A DNA stretch of 64,000 nucleotides. Source: Prochilodus magdalenae. Lineage: Eukaryota > Chordata > Actinopteri > Characiformes > Prochilodontidae. The stretch is from contig JAMWET010001314.1 in NCBI GenBank assembly GCA_024036415.1, positions 335,758 to 399,757 on the forward strand, read 5' to 3'. Below are positions 1 through 23,259 of this stretch, piece after piece; the stretch's first letter is position 1, and the number at the start of each line of letters is the position of its first letter. The position numbers and the translations under genes were made by a program. The notes beneath the pieces are model-generated. The model made no database searches. It was given only the letters and a program-made list of their open reading frames with translations, and had not been told where the DNA came from.

Positions 1-2895
1 AAGCCATTGGTAAACACGGTGGTTATCGTCTGTGGCTGTTGTTGCACAACGCTTTGTTTTAACAGAGAATGTAGTGTACAATACTCTAAAGCAGACATGT
101 TCAATTCGGCCAGCTTGAGTGCCTTTAAATGGAAATGAGCAGGTTCTCCTGTGGTGCAAGCAAACCCCAGTACACATTCTCTCAATGTACTCTCATGTTA
201 TTCACAGGTTGATCTGATCACACATTCAACTCACAAACTAATATTCATTAGCATTCAACTAATATAAGTCATTGATGATCCTGCAACCCATGAACTTCAG
301 AGAAAACGTTCACTGTTAATATGTTAGTGTTAGTTGGTGCTTTTATTCATTTTTGGATGCTGGTCTGCAGTTTTGCCATTGACAATATGCATCAATCTCT
401 CATTGGCCCTGTACGGACTCAGATTGGAAGAACCTGTCTGACAGACGAGCCTGCTTATTTGTTAGCTTCTTGTTCAAATATCTAGTTGCACCTTAAATGC
501 TGCAGCAGTTAACGGCAATTGCCTGAGGCATGAGAATGTAATTGCTGCACAAATGACGTACAGCTTTGTAAAGGCAGTTTTGAAGCTGTGCTCAGCTGTG
601 GCATAGGAAGTGGGGCAAATCTGAACTATACAACCCACAAACTACTGACTGGGTTGTCATATTTTACAGTTTGTGGGTTGGTAGGATCTCCAGATACCCA
701 AATGTGAGCTAATTATAATATGTAACCTGTCGGTACATTTGCTTTCAACATGTGTTCTATTGAGGAGAGATGTGATGAATGCTTCAGGGCCAGTGCTCAG
801 CTCCATCTGAGTGGGGAACTTCAGTTTAGGCCAGCAACAAGAGCACTGCCCTGCTGGTCAAGCTGCACAGACACAAGCATCTCCTGCAGCACTGAGGCTT
901 TGTTGCTGTAGGTCAGGATCTACGTTACACAAATTCTGCCCGGTTATAGCCACAGTCTGTTTGCTATGGTTGCTTCTGTTAAAAGTGGGCACAGAAATTC
1001 GAGCAGTGCACGATGGACACACTTCTGCTTTATGCACCAGTTCTGCAACTGCTTCTTTCTTTCTTTAGTCTTTGACTTTTGCCTTAAAAAAAAAGTCATA
1101 ATGGTTAGGTGTGTTTGTGGGAATGTGATAACCTGTCGAGTTTTTTCTTTTTTGGTTATATAAAACTGAGAGTATATTGCATATTGTATATTGGGTTTAT
1201 TGCACATCATAGCACAGAAAACATATGGTAAACTACCATACAGGGCTCAGTTCAGTGGCACGGCTATTGTAAACAAATAAAACGCCTCTCCCTCAGTCAG
1301 AGATCATAGTCATTACTAGCTGTTGTATAATGTTTCTGATAAGCTGAAACCAAAGTTCTGCCATTAACGTCTGAAAGCTGATTACCACTACTAGCTACTA
1401 TCTTCTTTACTCAGGAGTCGGAGGTGACTCTTCTCTCTTCTGAAAAGCAGGTTGTTTAGCATAGAGAGATCCAGGCAGTGCTCAGAGTTCAGCCATGTTG
1501 TGTATTCACCCCATATCCTCCCGACCCCACCCAGACAGAACTTGTGGCTCAGCGCCTGGGCAGGACCAGTTAGACCCGCTTCTGTTCCTGTCTAGCAACA
1601 GGAGGGGGAACACACCCCACAGAACCAGCCCAAGTCCAACCTCCTGCTCAAGGTCCATCCTGCTTGAGTGAAGCTTAACCTACAAGTTTCTAATGGTTGC
1701 CCATCAGGTGGTGTATCTTATTATTTAAACTTTTAATAGACTAATTATTCCATTTTGTCATTATTCCTATTTTTGGCTTATTATGGAGGACCATTTTTTA
1801 TGTTTTGATGTTTTCAGAGCTGCACAACATACACATAAATTCTCAAGAGGAAGTGCAGGAAGGCAGGAAGTCTTTACTCTTTAATTTCCTCAGGCATTGT
1901 ATTTAATTCAGCATCTACTGTTTACCAATATATAGTACAGCTATAAATTTCAGGCATAATGCATTTTAGAGTTATGAAAGCTCTTAAATGATAACATTCC
2001 TGCTGTTACATTACATTGCTTTTCTCAAATTAGTGGTGACCGGGTTTTGTAAGTACATTCTTTTATAGACCACTGACAGAAAAGTAGAGGCTGGACTCCT
2101 GAGAACATTACAGTTCTCACATCTCCCTTTCAGACTCCCATAAGAGCTATGCCGCAGCAGCCATCAGTCATTTTGGTGAACCTTTTCCCATCCATGCTTA
2201 GTGTGTGCGTAGTGTTGGTTTGCAGATCATAGCACAGTTAAAAGGCAAAGATTCTTGGCTGAAGATGATGGAAACAGCATGTTACATCACACTTGCACGC
2301 TACAAAGTACTGCATTGATTTCTTGCATTGTTTTTCATGTTTGTATATAATGTTTAGGTGAAAAATGTTTTACATTAACACTGCAAATTTCTCAAAATTA
2401 ATCAATAATGTGCATCCATCATCCATCATCCATCCATGAAAAGGCTCTGCTCATCTCCCTACAGCTGAAAATATGAACAACCATAAGTAATACAAAATTA
2501 GTTTTCCCCCTGGTTGTTAGGACAGAGCACACTAAGTTCAACTGACTAGCTACTTAGCTGCTAGCAACTTATGCTATGCTAATGAATTTTTACTCAGTAC
2601 AGACTCAGACAAGCTAAATGTTACTGTTTCCCTCGATAAGCTGATTTAGACTATTAGAATATATTAAATATTATTTTGCTGCTAGTAACATTTCCTAAGA
2701 GAGTCATTTAGACTATTAAAGTATCCTACCTGAAGTCGAGCTGACAAGGCTGAAGTCAGCTATTAAGTCAGCTACCAATCCGCCAGCTTTGTATTCCAAT
2801 ATTCCAGTTTCACCGTAAATGGTTCACCAGTTATTACAATGCCTGCTGTGCAGCATTTAAGGTGCAATAATTTTAAGGGCATTGGAAATTTGAAC

Positions 2896-3050
2896 AAGAA
2901 CCCGGCAAATAGGACACTGACTTTGCCATCATAGTTTTACAAGAACCTGGTAGATGGAGACTGACCTTAGCTTCATAGTTTTAAAGCTGGTATGAAGAAG
3001 AACCTGGCAGATGGAGACTGACCTTAGCTTCATAGTTTTAAAACCGGTAG
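2896..3050. repeat. Degenerate tandem repeat, about three copies
   Basis: Copies begin at 2,896, 2,941 and 2,998, each starting AAGAACC and each carrying a CATAGTTTTA block. The second and third copies are nearly identical with a 57-nt period. The first is shorter and more diverged. Wording resembling the third copy (TCATAGTTT, then CTGGTAG, then TTTTTGATAAGG) recurs near 44,110-44,155, so the unit probably belongs to a dispersed repeat family. No coding capacity is seen. Confidence 0.75.
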
Positions 3051-6000
3051 CATTTTTGATAAGGTAATCTCAGCTATCAAAATATTGTCCCCAGAGTTTT
3101 AAGCAGGGAACAACCTATAAATATGCACCATGGTTTCAACAAGGTAGCACTAATTGTCACAACACACGGAGGCAAAGCTAAAGCAAGCACACATCACTGC
3201 TTCAGATTTATAGAATGTCATGTGAGATTTATAGAGGTTGCTGGTGTTTCCCTCTCAACGCCCCATACGCTGATCCAATCTAGAATTTGAAAACGCGTGC
3301 TAAGTTGGATGAACTAGCGTTACATAAAGACTGATAGCAGCATTGTTTGTCCAGGAGCTTATCAATATTGCATTACTGACCAATCAAGAACGGGCACCAG
3401 ATTGTCAAAATGAAAGTTCATTCTTCATGATTTTATCAGAACAGCCTTCCACTGACCTCACTGTGAAAGTCAAATGAAGCAGGCTGAGATAGTGTGGTGC
3501 AGAGTTCATCCTGAGTGAGACGTGGCATACACACTACTCTCCTGGCATGACGGCCGCTGGTATTAATGTGGCTCTGCCGTACGAGCTGAAAAGTCATGAG
3601 CAGGAAATTAGAGTGGAGAAGCATCTGCAGGCCATTCCATCCTAATGCTGCCTCCAGATCCTCTACAGAGCCCACATGGTCAGAGCATGCGGAACAGGTT
3701 ACTGCCACACCTACAGAAATTCATAATAATGATAATATTAAAATTAATAAATGTTATACCGGTGTTATACTACAAGGCACATTAATATTACCAAGTGTCC
3801 AAAAGCCAGAGGTTGCCCTTCATTTATTAATGTCTAATTAATATATAAATATAAAACATACGCTTAACAGAAAACTACACACAGAGCCTTTTATGACTGA
3901 GTAAAGTGTATATTTACTGTGCCCAGCTTTTGCCAGTGTCACAGCTTCTAATCTATTATCTATTTCCTTTTCTCAGTAACAGCATCTTAACAGCTATTCA
4001 TGCTTAGCATTGAGTCATCTTCTCACAGGAACACTCGTAGATTATTTAAATCTAAGCGGAGCTCAAAGATAAAGGCTTTAGGTGTTGTCTGTCTGATGGT
4101 CACAGTTTTGATGGACTGCCAGGTCTTGTACAATTGCTTCAAAACATCTTTTACTAATTTGTTGCACCTGCTTTCCTTCTGTATGCCTTATGCAAGTGGT
4201 TGATCTTATTTCTGTTATCCTGGGAAATTCAGATTTATACATAATTCCACATAAATAAAATCTATTACATCAACAGTTTTGTCTTTCAGATAACTGCCTT
4301 ATATTTCACTCATTTGGAAATGTTTGTGCACGTTTGAATCGAGTACATTTATGTTCACCTTTTTTCATTTACAGAGCATATTTTATTCCAAAGCAGCAGG
4401 TTATTGGCGAAGAAAGAGGAAATAAAACACATGTGAAAACAACAGAAAACAATAAAAGAAGAACAGTACTGCACCTTCACCAGTGACTAGGCTTGTGTTG
4501 TGGTCTACAGCAACTACAGAAAGTACAGAGGTCTTTGGTGGCCACATGGGTGAGAATAGGGGGCCAGAACGCAGCATTTGCGTGTGTGTGCATGCTTTTT
4601 GAACTGGATGAGCGACTGGTATGTAGTAAGTAGCTGGAATGGTGCTGGGTTTTGGACCGAAAGCCAGAGTAAATTTCCATTGCTCAAGGGAGAAATCTAG
4701 AAGACAAACCAGGTCTGCGCAGGTTCACATCTCTTCTCTAGCAAAGGGCTCATGTCAACTCAAGCATGAAATCCCATCTGAAGGTCAGTTTGCGAGAGAA
4801 TGAGACACCTAAATCAGTCGACTATTACAGCTGGCCAGAGCTTATTCAGCATTATATTAATCAGAAATTTAGATTTTTTGTAGATTTTAGAGGTAAATGA
4901 AAAAATTACTGCCAGTTTATAAAGCCTATTGTGCTGAACCAGTAAGCATTTCCTGTAGCACACTTTGCTCCCACTCCAAAGAATGGCCCTATGTGTGTGA
5001 GTTGTACAGCTCATAGATGTAGAAACTGGGTTTTGTATTTGTGCGTATTAGACTGTTTAGGTGTGGATGTGATCATATTGATATATGGGTGGGATTTCAG
5101 ATCATATGTGCATGCGCTTATTTGTGTGTGTATATGTACCAAGCTGCCCTACCTTTGTAGGAAAAGACATCACCTTTGTGGCTACAGGAGTCAAATGTTC
5201 AGTGTAAAACTATAAAAGGCCAAACCATTTCTCTGAATTACTGAGATTATGGTAAGGGTTAAGGGTAACACACCACTGTAAGTCAGTGCCAGGCTATTTT
5301 CCACCCCTCACCCATTCATGAGAACTGACATTCATAAATTTGCATACCTTCGTAAACATCTACTTCTACTTTTACATCTAATTTATACAAACAATAAGGG
5401 CCAATATCAGAAATATCCTTCCAATTCTTATTGCTGTGCATCAGCATCAAATGTCATCTCTTACTCAGCCAGAATAATTTCATAGGTGGAAAGAAGAGGC
5501 AGTGTAAATGTTTTGTTTCTATTCATATCACTTTTTTTGTTTGCTGCCGCCAAACATGGTTTCTTGCCATTCTAACCCGGACTAGAGCCTTCAAAATCTT
5601 GACATAAGGCTAGAATACACCATTAGGCAGCAGTGCTACTTCTACATCCTCTCATGTTGAACTGATCTGACCCGATACTACAGTGACTTCCTACTACTCT
5701 ACAGAAACCAACTGATATTACCAGACAGGATGGGCTAGGGCTTGCTGGTTAGCATGCTAACTTAAGTAGATATCTCTGCATCATGATAAATAGATAACTG
5801 TTACGTCTTCTTATTCTATTAATAATGCTATTTAATTTTGGAATGTTTTAAACTAAAAGTCTTAAAGATTCCTCCTATAAAGGTTTTGGTTCAAAAATGT
5901 GTTTTGAATGAGTGACAATTTTAAATTGGATGGTTTTGAACAATGTCTACAAACCTGTTCAGTAAAACGATCCATGTATGTAATACATATGGAACATTCT

Positions 6001-6288
6001 GTATAATTATTATGCATAGATTACAAATAGATGTATATTTCACATATTATTTATATTTTACTACATATCGGTGCTCTCAGATATATAATACATGAGATAT
6101 AAGACAGTATGAATGAGCCCTGGTCCTCACATTGTATAAAAACACATACATAATTGTGTGTGCCTGTGTGTTTCCATGGGTGTGTGTTATGGGTATGTTG
6201 TATGGCTCCCTTTCAGCAAGTCAATGAATGTGTGTAATGGGGTGGCTGTGGAGTGCTAGTGCATGTGTTTTGTATGACTCCCTCTGAA

Positions 6289-6317
<29 letters not shown>
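6289..6317. repeat. (TG)n microsatellite
   Basis: Uninterrupted TG dinucleotide run of about 14 units in the upstream non-genic region. Confidence 0.95.
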
Positions 6318-6319
<2 letters not shown>

Positions 6320-8067
6320 GTGAGTCAGTAAGACAGAGAGACAATAGCTGAATGTGCTGAGCTTGCTGTGCAGGGTTTAGGCTCTAGCCCTCGCCTCAGA
6401 CTGCAGGCCATTACTCAGTCATTGATGCAGTCAATACAGATGGATCATCCTCCTGCCAAGCTGCCACGTGGAGGCCACAAAGTGCCAAAACACCCGGATC
6501 TCACAGTCCCAGCACAATAACAATGGGAATACGCCCTACAGTAGAAAGGCATGGCTGCTTAGCTTATGTAATTACCACATTATATAAAATACACAACACT
6601 TCATATATTTAAGTTAGATAGATTTCAGTGTCACACTTATTCCTTATTAACTGCTTAATCTCTAAGGACCTGTGAGTGCGTCCTGCCTGCCCCTCAGATC
6701 CTCACTGCAATGGCTAATTTTACAGTAGTTACTGATAACTGAATAATGAGCTTGCAATGTAAGTCTGTCTCTAAATAACTGCTAACACTGATATACTGTT
6801 AAGACTGTGGCCCTAATTTAACGTCAGACTTTCTCCTATGGGAGAGTATTTAGCTTCAATCTGTATTGAAACACATCTGGTGGAAAAGGCCTTTATGTGT
6901 CCCAGAAACAACAAGAGACAAAATAGTTTTCAATGTTAAAAGGAAATTTCTCTGTTTAGTAGCCATAGCTCCTCCGAAATGTCATTCAAATGAGTCAGGG
7001 TGAATTTGTAAATTCCTTGTTATAGTACATTATATGCCAGAATGTTCCCAGATATTTCCTTCTAATTCAGGAACTCAGCTATTTTATTTATTTTCGTGCA
7101 CTTGAACGAGCTCACCCAGTGTCAGTAACTTACCTCTTCCTGTGGCTGAATACATCCTGCATACCACTGAACCTTTACCACATTTGACACAAGCGGACAT
7201 GTTAGATGAGCTAAAATAAGTCTGTGGAGGCCTGAATACCAGACAAGGGGACAAACAACAGAATGAAAGAAGGAGGATATGCAAGGGTTGAGGCCTTGAG
7301 GAGGGGTCTGGGCTTTCCTTATTCAACAATTTGACACACTGAATGTCTCAAAGTCAAAATTCTAGGGGGTCACTAGATCAAAATAGAAGCTTAAAAATAA
7401 ATTCAGGAAAAGATCATGGTGGTGCTGTTCCAAGTTAATTCATGAAGTTAATCCTCCATAGACTAGCAACTGTAACTATTCCAAGGATTCTGTGGCAAAA
7501 TTGAGATTTTTCGAAGACAATGATGGAAAGGTACATTTTTACCAGTTTCCCAAACCAAAGCCACAGGAAGATCTCAGCTAGAAATTTTACAGTTTAAAAT
7601 GAATTTTGTTGCCACTGAATTTCACATCAGCAGAACTGTGGAAAGAAGGTCAGTATGCCAACTTATGCTGGAGTAGGATACCCCTCACTCCGCATTCACC
7701 ACTACACCCTGCACACCACCACCTTGCACTCTGGGCTCATGAAAACAATCAAGCTAAACTAAGCAACAGTGAAATGGGAATGATGCATGTGTTCATGTGC
7801 TGTTGGTATAGTACAATCAGATCTCATTAGGTCAAACCGGGAACGCATTTTAGTGAAAGGGATCCATCTGTCCAGATGCAACACAAGAAACATACTGTAT
7901 GCTAATGCAAAGCATCAACAACCTCATCGTGTGCTTTTCTTCACCGGGGTTTATTTTTCTTCACTGACATATTTTTAGATATTAACTGACAGCAGGACGG
8001 CCATTTTATCAAGAAATGACTAAGTGTAGAGGAAGTGTTTAATATATCCGTTTGTATTCTGTTTTAG

Positions 8068-8120
8068 TGACACGTTGTGATGGAAGAGCTGGACAGGCTG
8101 GGGAATCCCTTCCACAAACG
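8068..8120 (+). other. Isolated exon-like segment, function unknown
   Basis: A T-rich acceptor ending GTTTTAG precedes 53 nt that end at a GTAAAG donor. One frame has an in-frame TGA followed by an ATG and 13 codons; another frame is open throughout. No family is recognised and no partner exon was found, so this may be chance. Confidence 0.15.
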
Positions 8121-10852
8121 GTAAAGTTTAGCACGAAGGGCCTCTGTGTCTGACTCACCCTGTGGTTATGACTCAGTCTCTCCAACAGAGTTTATACCAA
8201 AGCTTCTCCGCTTCAGGGAGCAGAAATAAGGGCGGGATCTGTCCCAGTGCCTATAGAAGATTGCACACTGTAGCTTGTACATTGGTCCTGTTTTCAGAAA
8301 AACTAATCAGTGTTTATGTAGATTTATAGTTAATGGCTGCAGCTCAACTGCTGCTGCAGGATTTGACATTGATGTGACATTGTGGTGTAAAAACACTACT
8401 GTGCCTGACACATTTGTGCCAGTGTCACAGACTCTACCATGTCAGTGCACCATGGTGCTGAGAATGGCCCACTACCCAAATCATTTCTGGTCAGTGTTGG
8501 TCCCCATGTGGGTCCCTTTTTACTGATGAATGGGTTAGGTGTAGATTTGTGCTTGTTATGATTCTAGGAACCCCACCATGGCAGTAGTGGATGATACGCT
8601 GTGTTGCAGCACTTGTGAACCTACACCTATAGTGCACTTATATGGTAGGTGTGTCTTATGAAATGATAGGACTTGAAATCCCTCTCTTTGTAGAATGCCC
8701 TGAAGATGATGATCCAGTTTCATAAGAGGTGGTGGGTGTATGGAGGCTAAGCTTGCTTAGTGCAATACTGGACTCCGGGTGGATCTGGGCTGAATATTAA
8801 AAGCAAAGCCTGCCCGCTCTCTGGGCTGCTGTGGTGTTGGGATATTGAAAGAAAAGCTGGCTGGCTCTGTGGTGACCTGCTGCAGCTTTGGGCCATCTGT
8901 ATGCTTTCTTCTCCCACTTTTACGAATTTTTCTTTTGTCTTTCAAGATATACGTATGTTGCTAGGAATGAGAATTACCAATACAGGACTGTTTTTATGGT
9001 TTATATCATATATGTTTTTATTAGGGAGATAAATATGTGATTTTCAATATATATCACGCATACATTAAACCGTATTATATTCAAATTCAAAAGCCACAAA
9101 TGGATATATAGCATTATGGACTGAAACTCCTCAGTTATGTTCATCATTAGAAGTAGTTGTGGTAGGACAGGAAGCAGTAGTGCTATGATACATGTACATC
9201 ATTTCTGAATTAGCGAGAATTGATTAAATTAGCACAGATATGGGTATAAAAAGTAAACAAGCTGAAAGGCAGCATTGTGTTGACATTATGTAATTTAGTC
9301 ATGTGGAGTCAAAGAAATCCAGTCCATTTCTGTTTGCCATTGCACCCTTCAGAGCACATACGAAGTGGAAAAACAGACAAATAGATAAAGAGATAACAAT
9401 CACTGAGGATTGCGAAGTAGAGAAATGGTGCAAAAAATGGGGGAAGTTGTACAAGAAAGGAGGAAATGAGAAAATGGAAAGAAGGCATAGAAATAGAGAA
9501 ACAGATTCAGAATGCTTTGTAGTAGCTTGTAGTAACAATGAAAAAAATGCACAGTGTATTTGGAGTATAGTATATTTACATCCTGCTCCTGAAATGCATA
9601 AGAATTCACTTCCAGATACAATAGCTTTTATGTATTACGCCATAATATTAGAATGACTAAACATTATGATATTTTGGTTCATGTAGACTCTTTCACTCCA
9701 GTACATTACAATATAATACTCTACTGTATAAGTGATAGCTTGTTACAGCTTTCCTCATTGCAGAGCAGAGGACTGATTAACTGGTGGTCTTCTTCATGTA
9801 CACTGTAAATCTTTGGTTTATGTTTATAGGCACGTAAAAATATTTGCTACGATTGTCAAACTACATACACGATCTGTTTTAAGTTATAACAGATGTACTT
9901 CTAAATCCTAAACAAGGTGAATCACATTACATTTACAATACATTTGAATGTATAAAATGTTCTTCATATGATTAAACGATTCTTCTCTACGATGAAAAAT
10001 CTCCTGTAAAGTTATCATTTTGGAAAAAAGGGTAGACAGCAGTAATATGGTCCTTTAGGGAACCTTTTACAGTGGTTCGATATAATATCATGGCGGGTTC
10101 CACTACTATTCCAAATCATAGAAGCCTTTATTTGATTTTACACACCCTTATTTGTTTTACACACCCTGCTGGAGAAAACAGCACAGAAACATGACTGATC
10201 ACCAGCAAAGCCGTTTCTGTTGGTCATTTACAGATTGCAATAAACAAAAAACTGAAAAATGAAGAAAGCAGAGATACAAGGTTTCGTTCCCACAGCTGTG
10301 ATATGTTGTGTTGGGGTGCCAGTATGTGGGAAGTTGACAAACTGATCATGACCAAAACCAGCATATGTTGTGCTTCGATGCTGGTATGTCCAGTATGGGG
10401 TCACCAGCTGAACCTGAGCTGGACCAGCAGGGCTGTGTAACCCCGTTTTTGCTAAGATTGTACCCAAACATATTAGTGAGCAGCCAACCTTATTGCTGTA
10501 TTCCAGCTGTTCACACTCACCGAGCAGCTCTTTCTCTGTTGGGTCAGCTCCTGGACAGCATTGGAGCCTTTAATGGATCATTTTAGACCATAACCATGCT
10601 AAAAGGAGAAGAATGAGGTCTTACAAACTTCACTTCCTCCTATGCTGATAGATACTGGATGCACTGAGAAGTTGCGCTGTTGCGCTGCAGATTTTCTCCT
10701 TCTTTTTTTTCTTACTATTTTCATTTCTTCCTCATTAAAGGAGGACTACTTTTGGTTTAAGGTGGTTTTAGAGACCTCCTCTCTTCCAGCCCAGCGTTGT
10801 TGCATAAGACTTTGGCACTTTTGATGCTCCACCTACTGAAAACCTCACATCC

Positions 10853-10859
10853 TATAAAA
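10853..10859 (+). promoter_or_regulatory. TATA box of the scinderin-like gene
   Basis: TATAAAA lies about 130 nt upstream of the donor that ends the inferred untranslated first exon. Transcription would start near 10,885. A TATA-type promoter is compatible with strong tissue-restricted expression, which is an inference. Confidence 0.6.
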
Positions 10860-10884
10860 CAGGCCCGAGCGCAGAGAGCTTTCT

Positions 10885-10991
10885 GCAGAATCTGGACTAT
10901 CCATCCAACCTAGCCCAGAGCAGCCGCTGAAACCTCATCGCCCCGAGTGGAAATCTCTCCAGACGGTTTCCTTCAGCACACGTACAGGCAG
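10885..10991 (+). other. Putative 5' untranslated exon of the scinderin-like gene
   Basis: The start is inferred about 25-30 nt after the TATA box. The end is set by the donor CAG|GTCAGT. The segment has no ATG in frame with the protein. The next exon opens four bases before the start codon, so the leader must come from an upstream exon, and this is the best candidate. RNA data would be needed to prove it. Confidence 0.5.
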
Positions 10992-11006
10992 GTCAGTCAG
11001 TCCTGA

Positions 11007-11049
11007 ATGATATGATATGATATGATATGATATGATATGATATGATATA
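11007..11049. repeat. (ATATG)n pentanucleotide microsatellite
   Basis: About eight perfect ATATG units lie 15 nt downstream of the donor of the putative untranslated exon, inside the first intron of the scinderin-like gene. Confidence 0.95.
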
Positions 11050-12418
11050 ATATATGATACGGTGGTTTTTACTCTGGTCTGCGGAGCATTAGCGTCTGTA
11101 ACTGCACTAATAGACTCCATGACCAGTTTAAAGCGTGCACAGCGGCACTTCGCTGCTAGCTGTACTGCTGCAGTTTGAATGCGTTTAATACGCGTCGCCT
11201 AAAAACTGTCCTGAAACTGTGAGCTGAGTATGAAGTGAGCAGCTCAGCTGCCGTTTCGCTTCAGCTCCAGCGCTGGCTCGACTTTCCCCCCGCAGAATCT
11301 GAATAAGGGTTACCGTAGGAAACTGTCTTAAACTGCTTTGCAGAATACATCAGCTCTGCTGACAACGCTAATACTGGAGCAGCCTATTCGTCCTCTGTGT
11401 AGTTGTGGTGGGCATGAAGGGTCTTCTACCACAACTTGTTTCTGTAGATCATGCATGTTGGAGCTGTTATGACACATCGCATCACAATGCGCAGGCAGAA
11501 GGAGTGGATGAACTGTCCAGGCCAGAAATGAGGATATAAACCATGTTGAGAGGAGGAGAAGGAGGTGTGCTGTTGATGGGATTATGAGATTAGATGGGAA
11601 TGAAACTGTCTGCTGGATTAAATGAAGGACCAGGATTTGTAGGCTTTGTCTTAAATTGCAGTGTGGTGTGTATTTTGTAATTGATCTATTTGATCATCTC
11701 AGTATCAAATATGCAGCACTTGATAGACTTGACACTGGAGTAAACTTATTAGTAGCGAGATATTCTCATTTCCAAGATCATGCATTAGTGAACTGCATTG
11801 TGCTTTCTAGTCAGTACAGTCTGATCCTACTGTGGGGGAAGTATTAATGCTAATGCTGAATTGTATACCAGTACCAAGAACATTGCTTCCTTGATACTCC
11901 ATTCATAATAGCTTCCTTCTGTGAACCACACCCACTAACCGTACCCTGTTGCTGTGAACCTCTGAAGGGTATTCTGAAGTCCTTAGCTAGTCATGATCTG
12001 ACTGCAGTGAAACTGGTACTGACTATGATACATGATGATATGATACACAGTAAGCATTCTTGTACGTTATAGTCCCTATGAATTTCATTTGTGTGAACAC
12101 ACACGTACAGTCCTCCAGCTTTCTTTCACAACCTAGTGCCTCATTTCTTTATTGCCTCTTTTGATGTTGTAACAGCCACACATATCCCGTCTCCTAGCAT
12201 GCATGCATGTGCTGCTTTCTGAGTGTAACTGAGAATATAATTAACTGTGTTTACTTGTTCAGGTGAACACATGTTTGTCTCACTCTCCTGTTCCCAGTGG
12301 GTTGTGGAGTGACCCTCTGGGAGATCTGACTCAAACCTGATTACTTCTGAAATATCATGCCCTGTGTGCGAGCGTTCTGTTTGTCGTGCAGCAGTGACAT
12401 GTTTGTGTTTGCAGAATC

Positions 12419-22691
<10,273 letters not shown>

Positions 22692-23236
22692 ACAGCCCCC
22701 ATCTCCTCCTGCATGGCTTCCAGAATACACCCAAGTGCTACTTCCTGCCATAGGCTGAGTCTGGTACTGCCTGAGAGGGCTGTAGTTGAACAGTATAAAC
22801 CAAAACTGTGCATTAACCACTGTGTGCACTGTGTTACAGTTTCTAAGATTTTGGAGAAAGAAATGTATTGCTTTGCCTTACCTTTTTATATACACAAGCT
22901 TTTATATACATTACATACATATAAACTTTTGAGCTGAATTTGTTTCCATTTTTTATTTGTTCCGAAAACCAAAGACAGGAACTTAATGTTCCCTCTCCTA
23001 TCTGACCTGTGAATGTGACTTTTATAAAAAATGAAGGGCATTTGAGTGCACTGTTCTCAAAAATTCCAATAGGGTTTAATTCCAGTTTTAATTGTTTAAT
23101 TGTTATCCTATTCATATTCAGTAAAGCCACTGTCAGTGTACGCCTCCCAAAATGTTCCTAAACTCCTGCTGAGCATGTCTTATGTACATGCAATGATTCC
23201 AGATTTCAGCTGTGTATTAGACGTATGCTGGTTCAT

Positions 23237-23242
23237 AATAAA
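23237..23242 (+). terminator. Poly(A) signal of the scinderin-like gene
   Basis: Canonical AATAAA lies 546 nt after the TAA stop and is followed by a T-rich, TGT-containing stretch. It gives a 3' UTR of about 570 nt. Confidence 0.7.
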
Positions 23243-23259
23243 ACATGCTTTTTTGAAAC

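Larger units (their letters stand above)
1..10850. other. Intergenic region without a recognisable gene
   Basis: No open frame here resembles a protein family I recognise, and no chain of in-phase exons could be built on either strand. The stretch is AT-rich, with a TG microsatellite at 6,289-6,317, short ATCC-type repeats near 2,415-2,445 and a degenerate tandem repeat at 2,896-3,050. One isolated exon-like segment at 8,068-8,120 is listed separately. The region could be intergenic or a long intron of an upstream gene; the sequence does not decide this. Confidence 0.6.
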
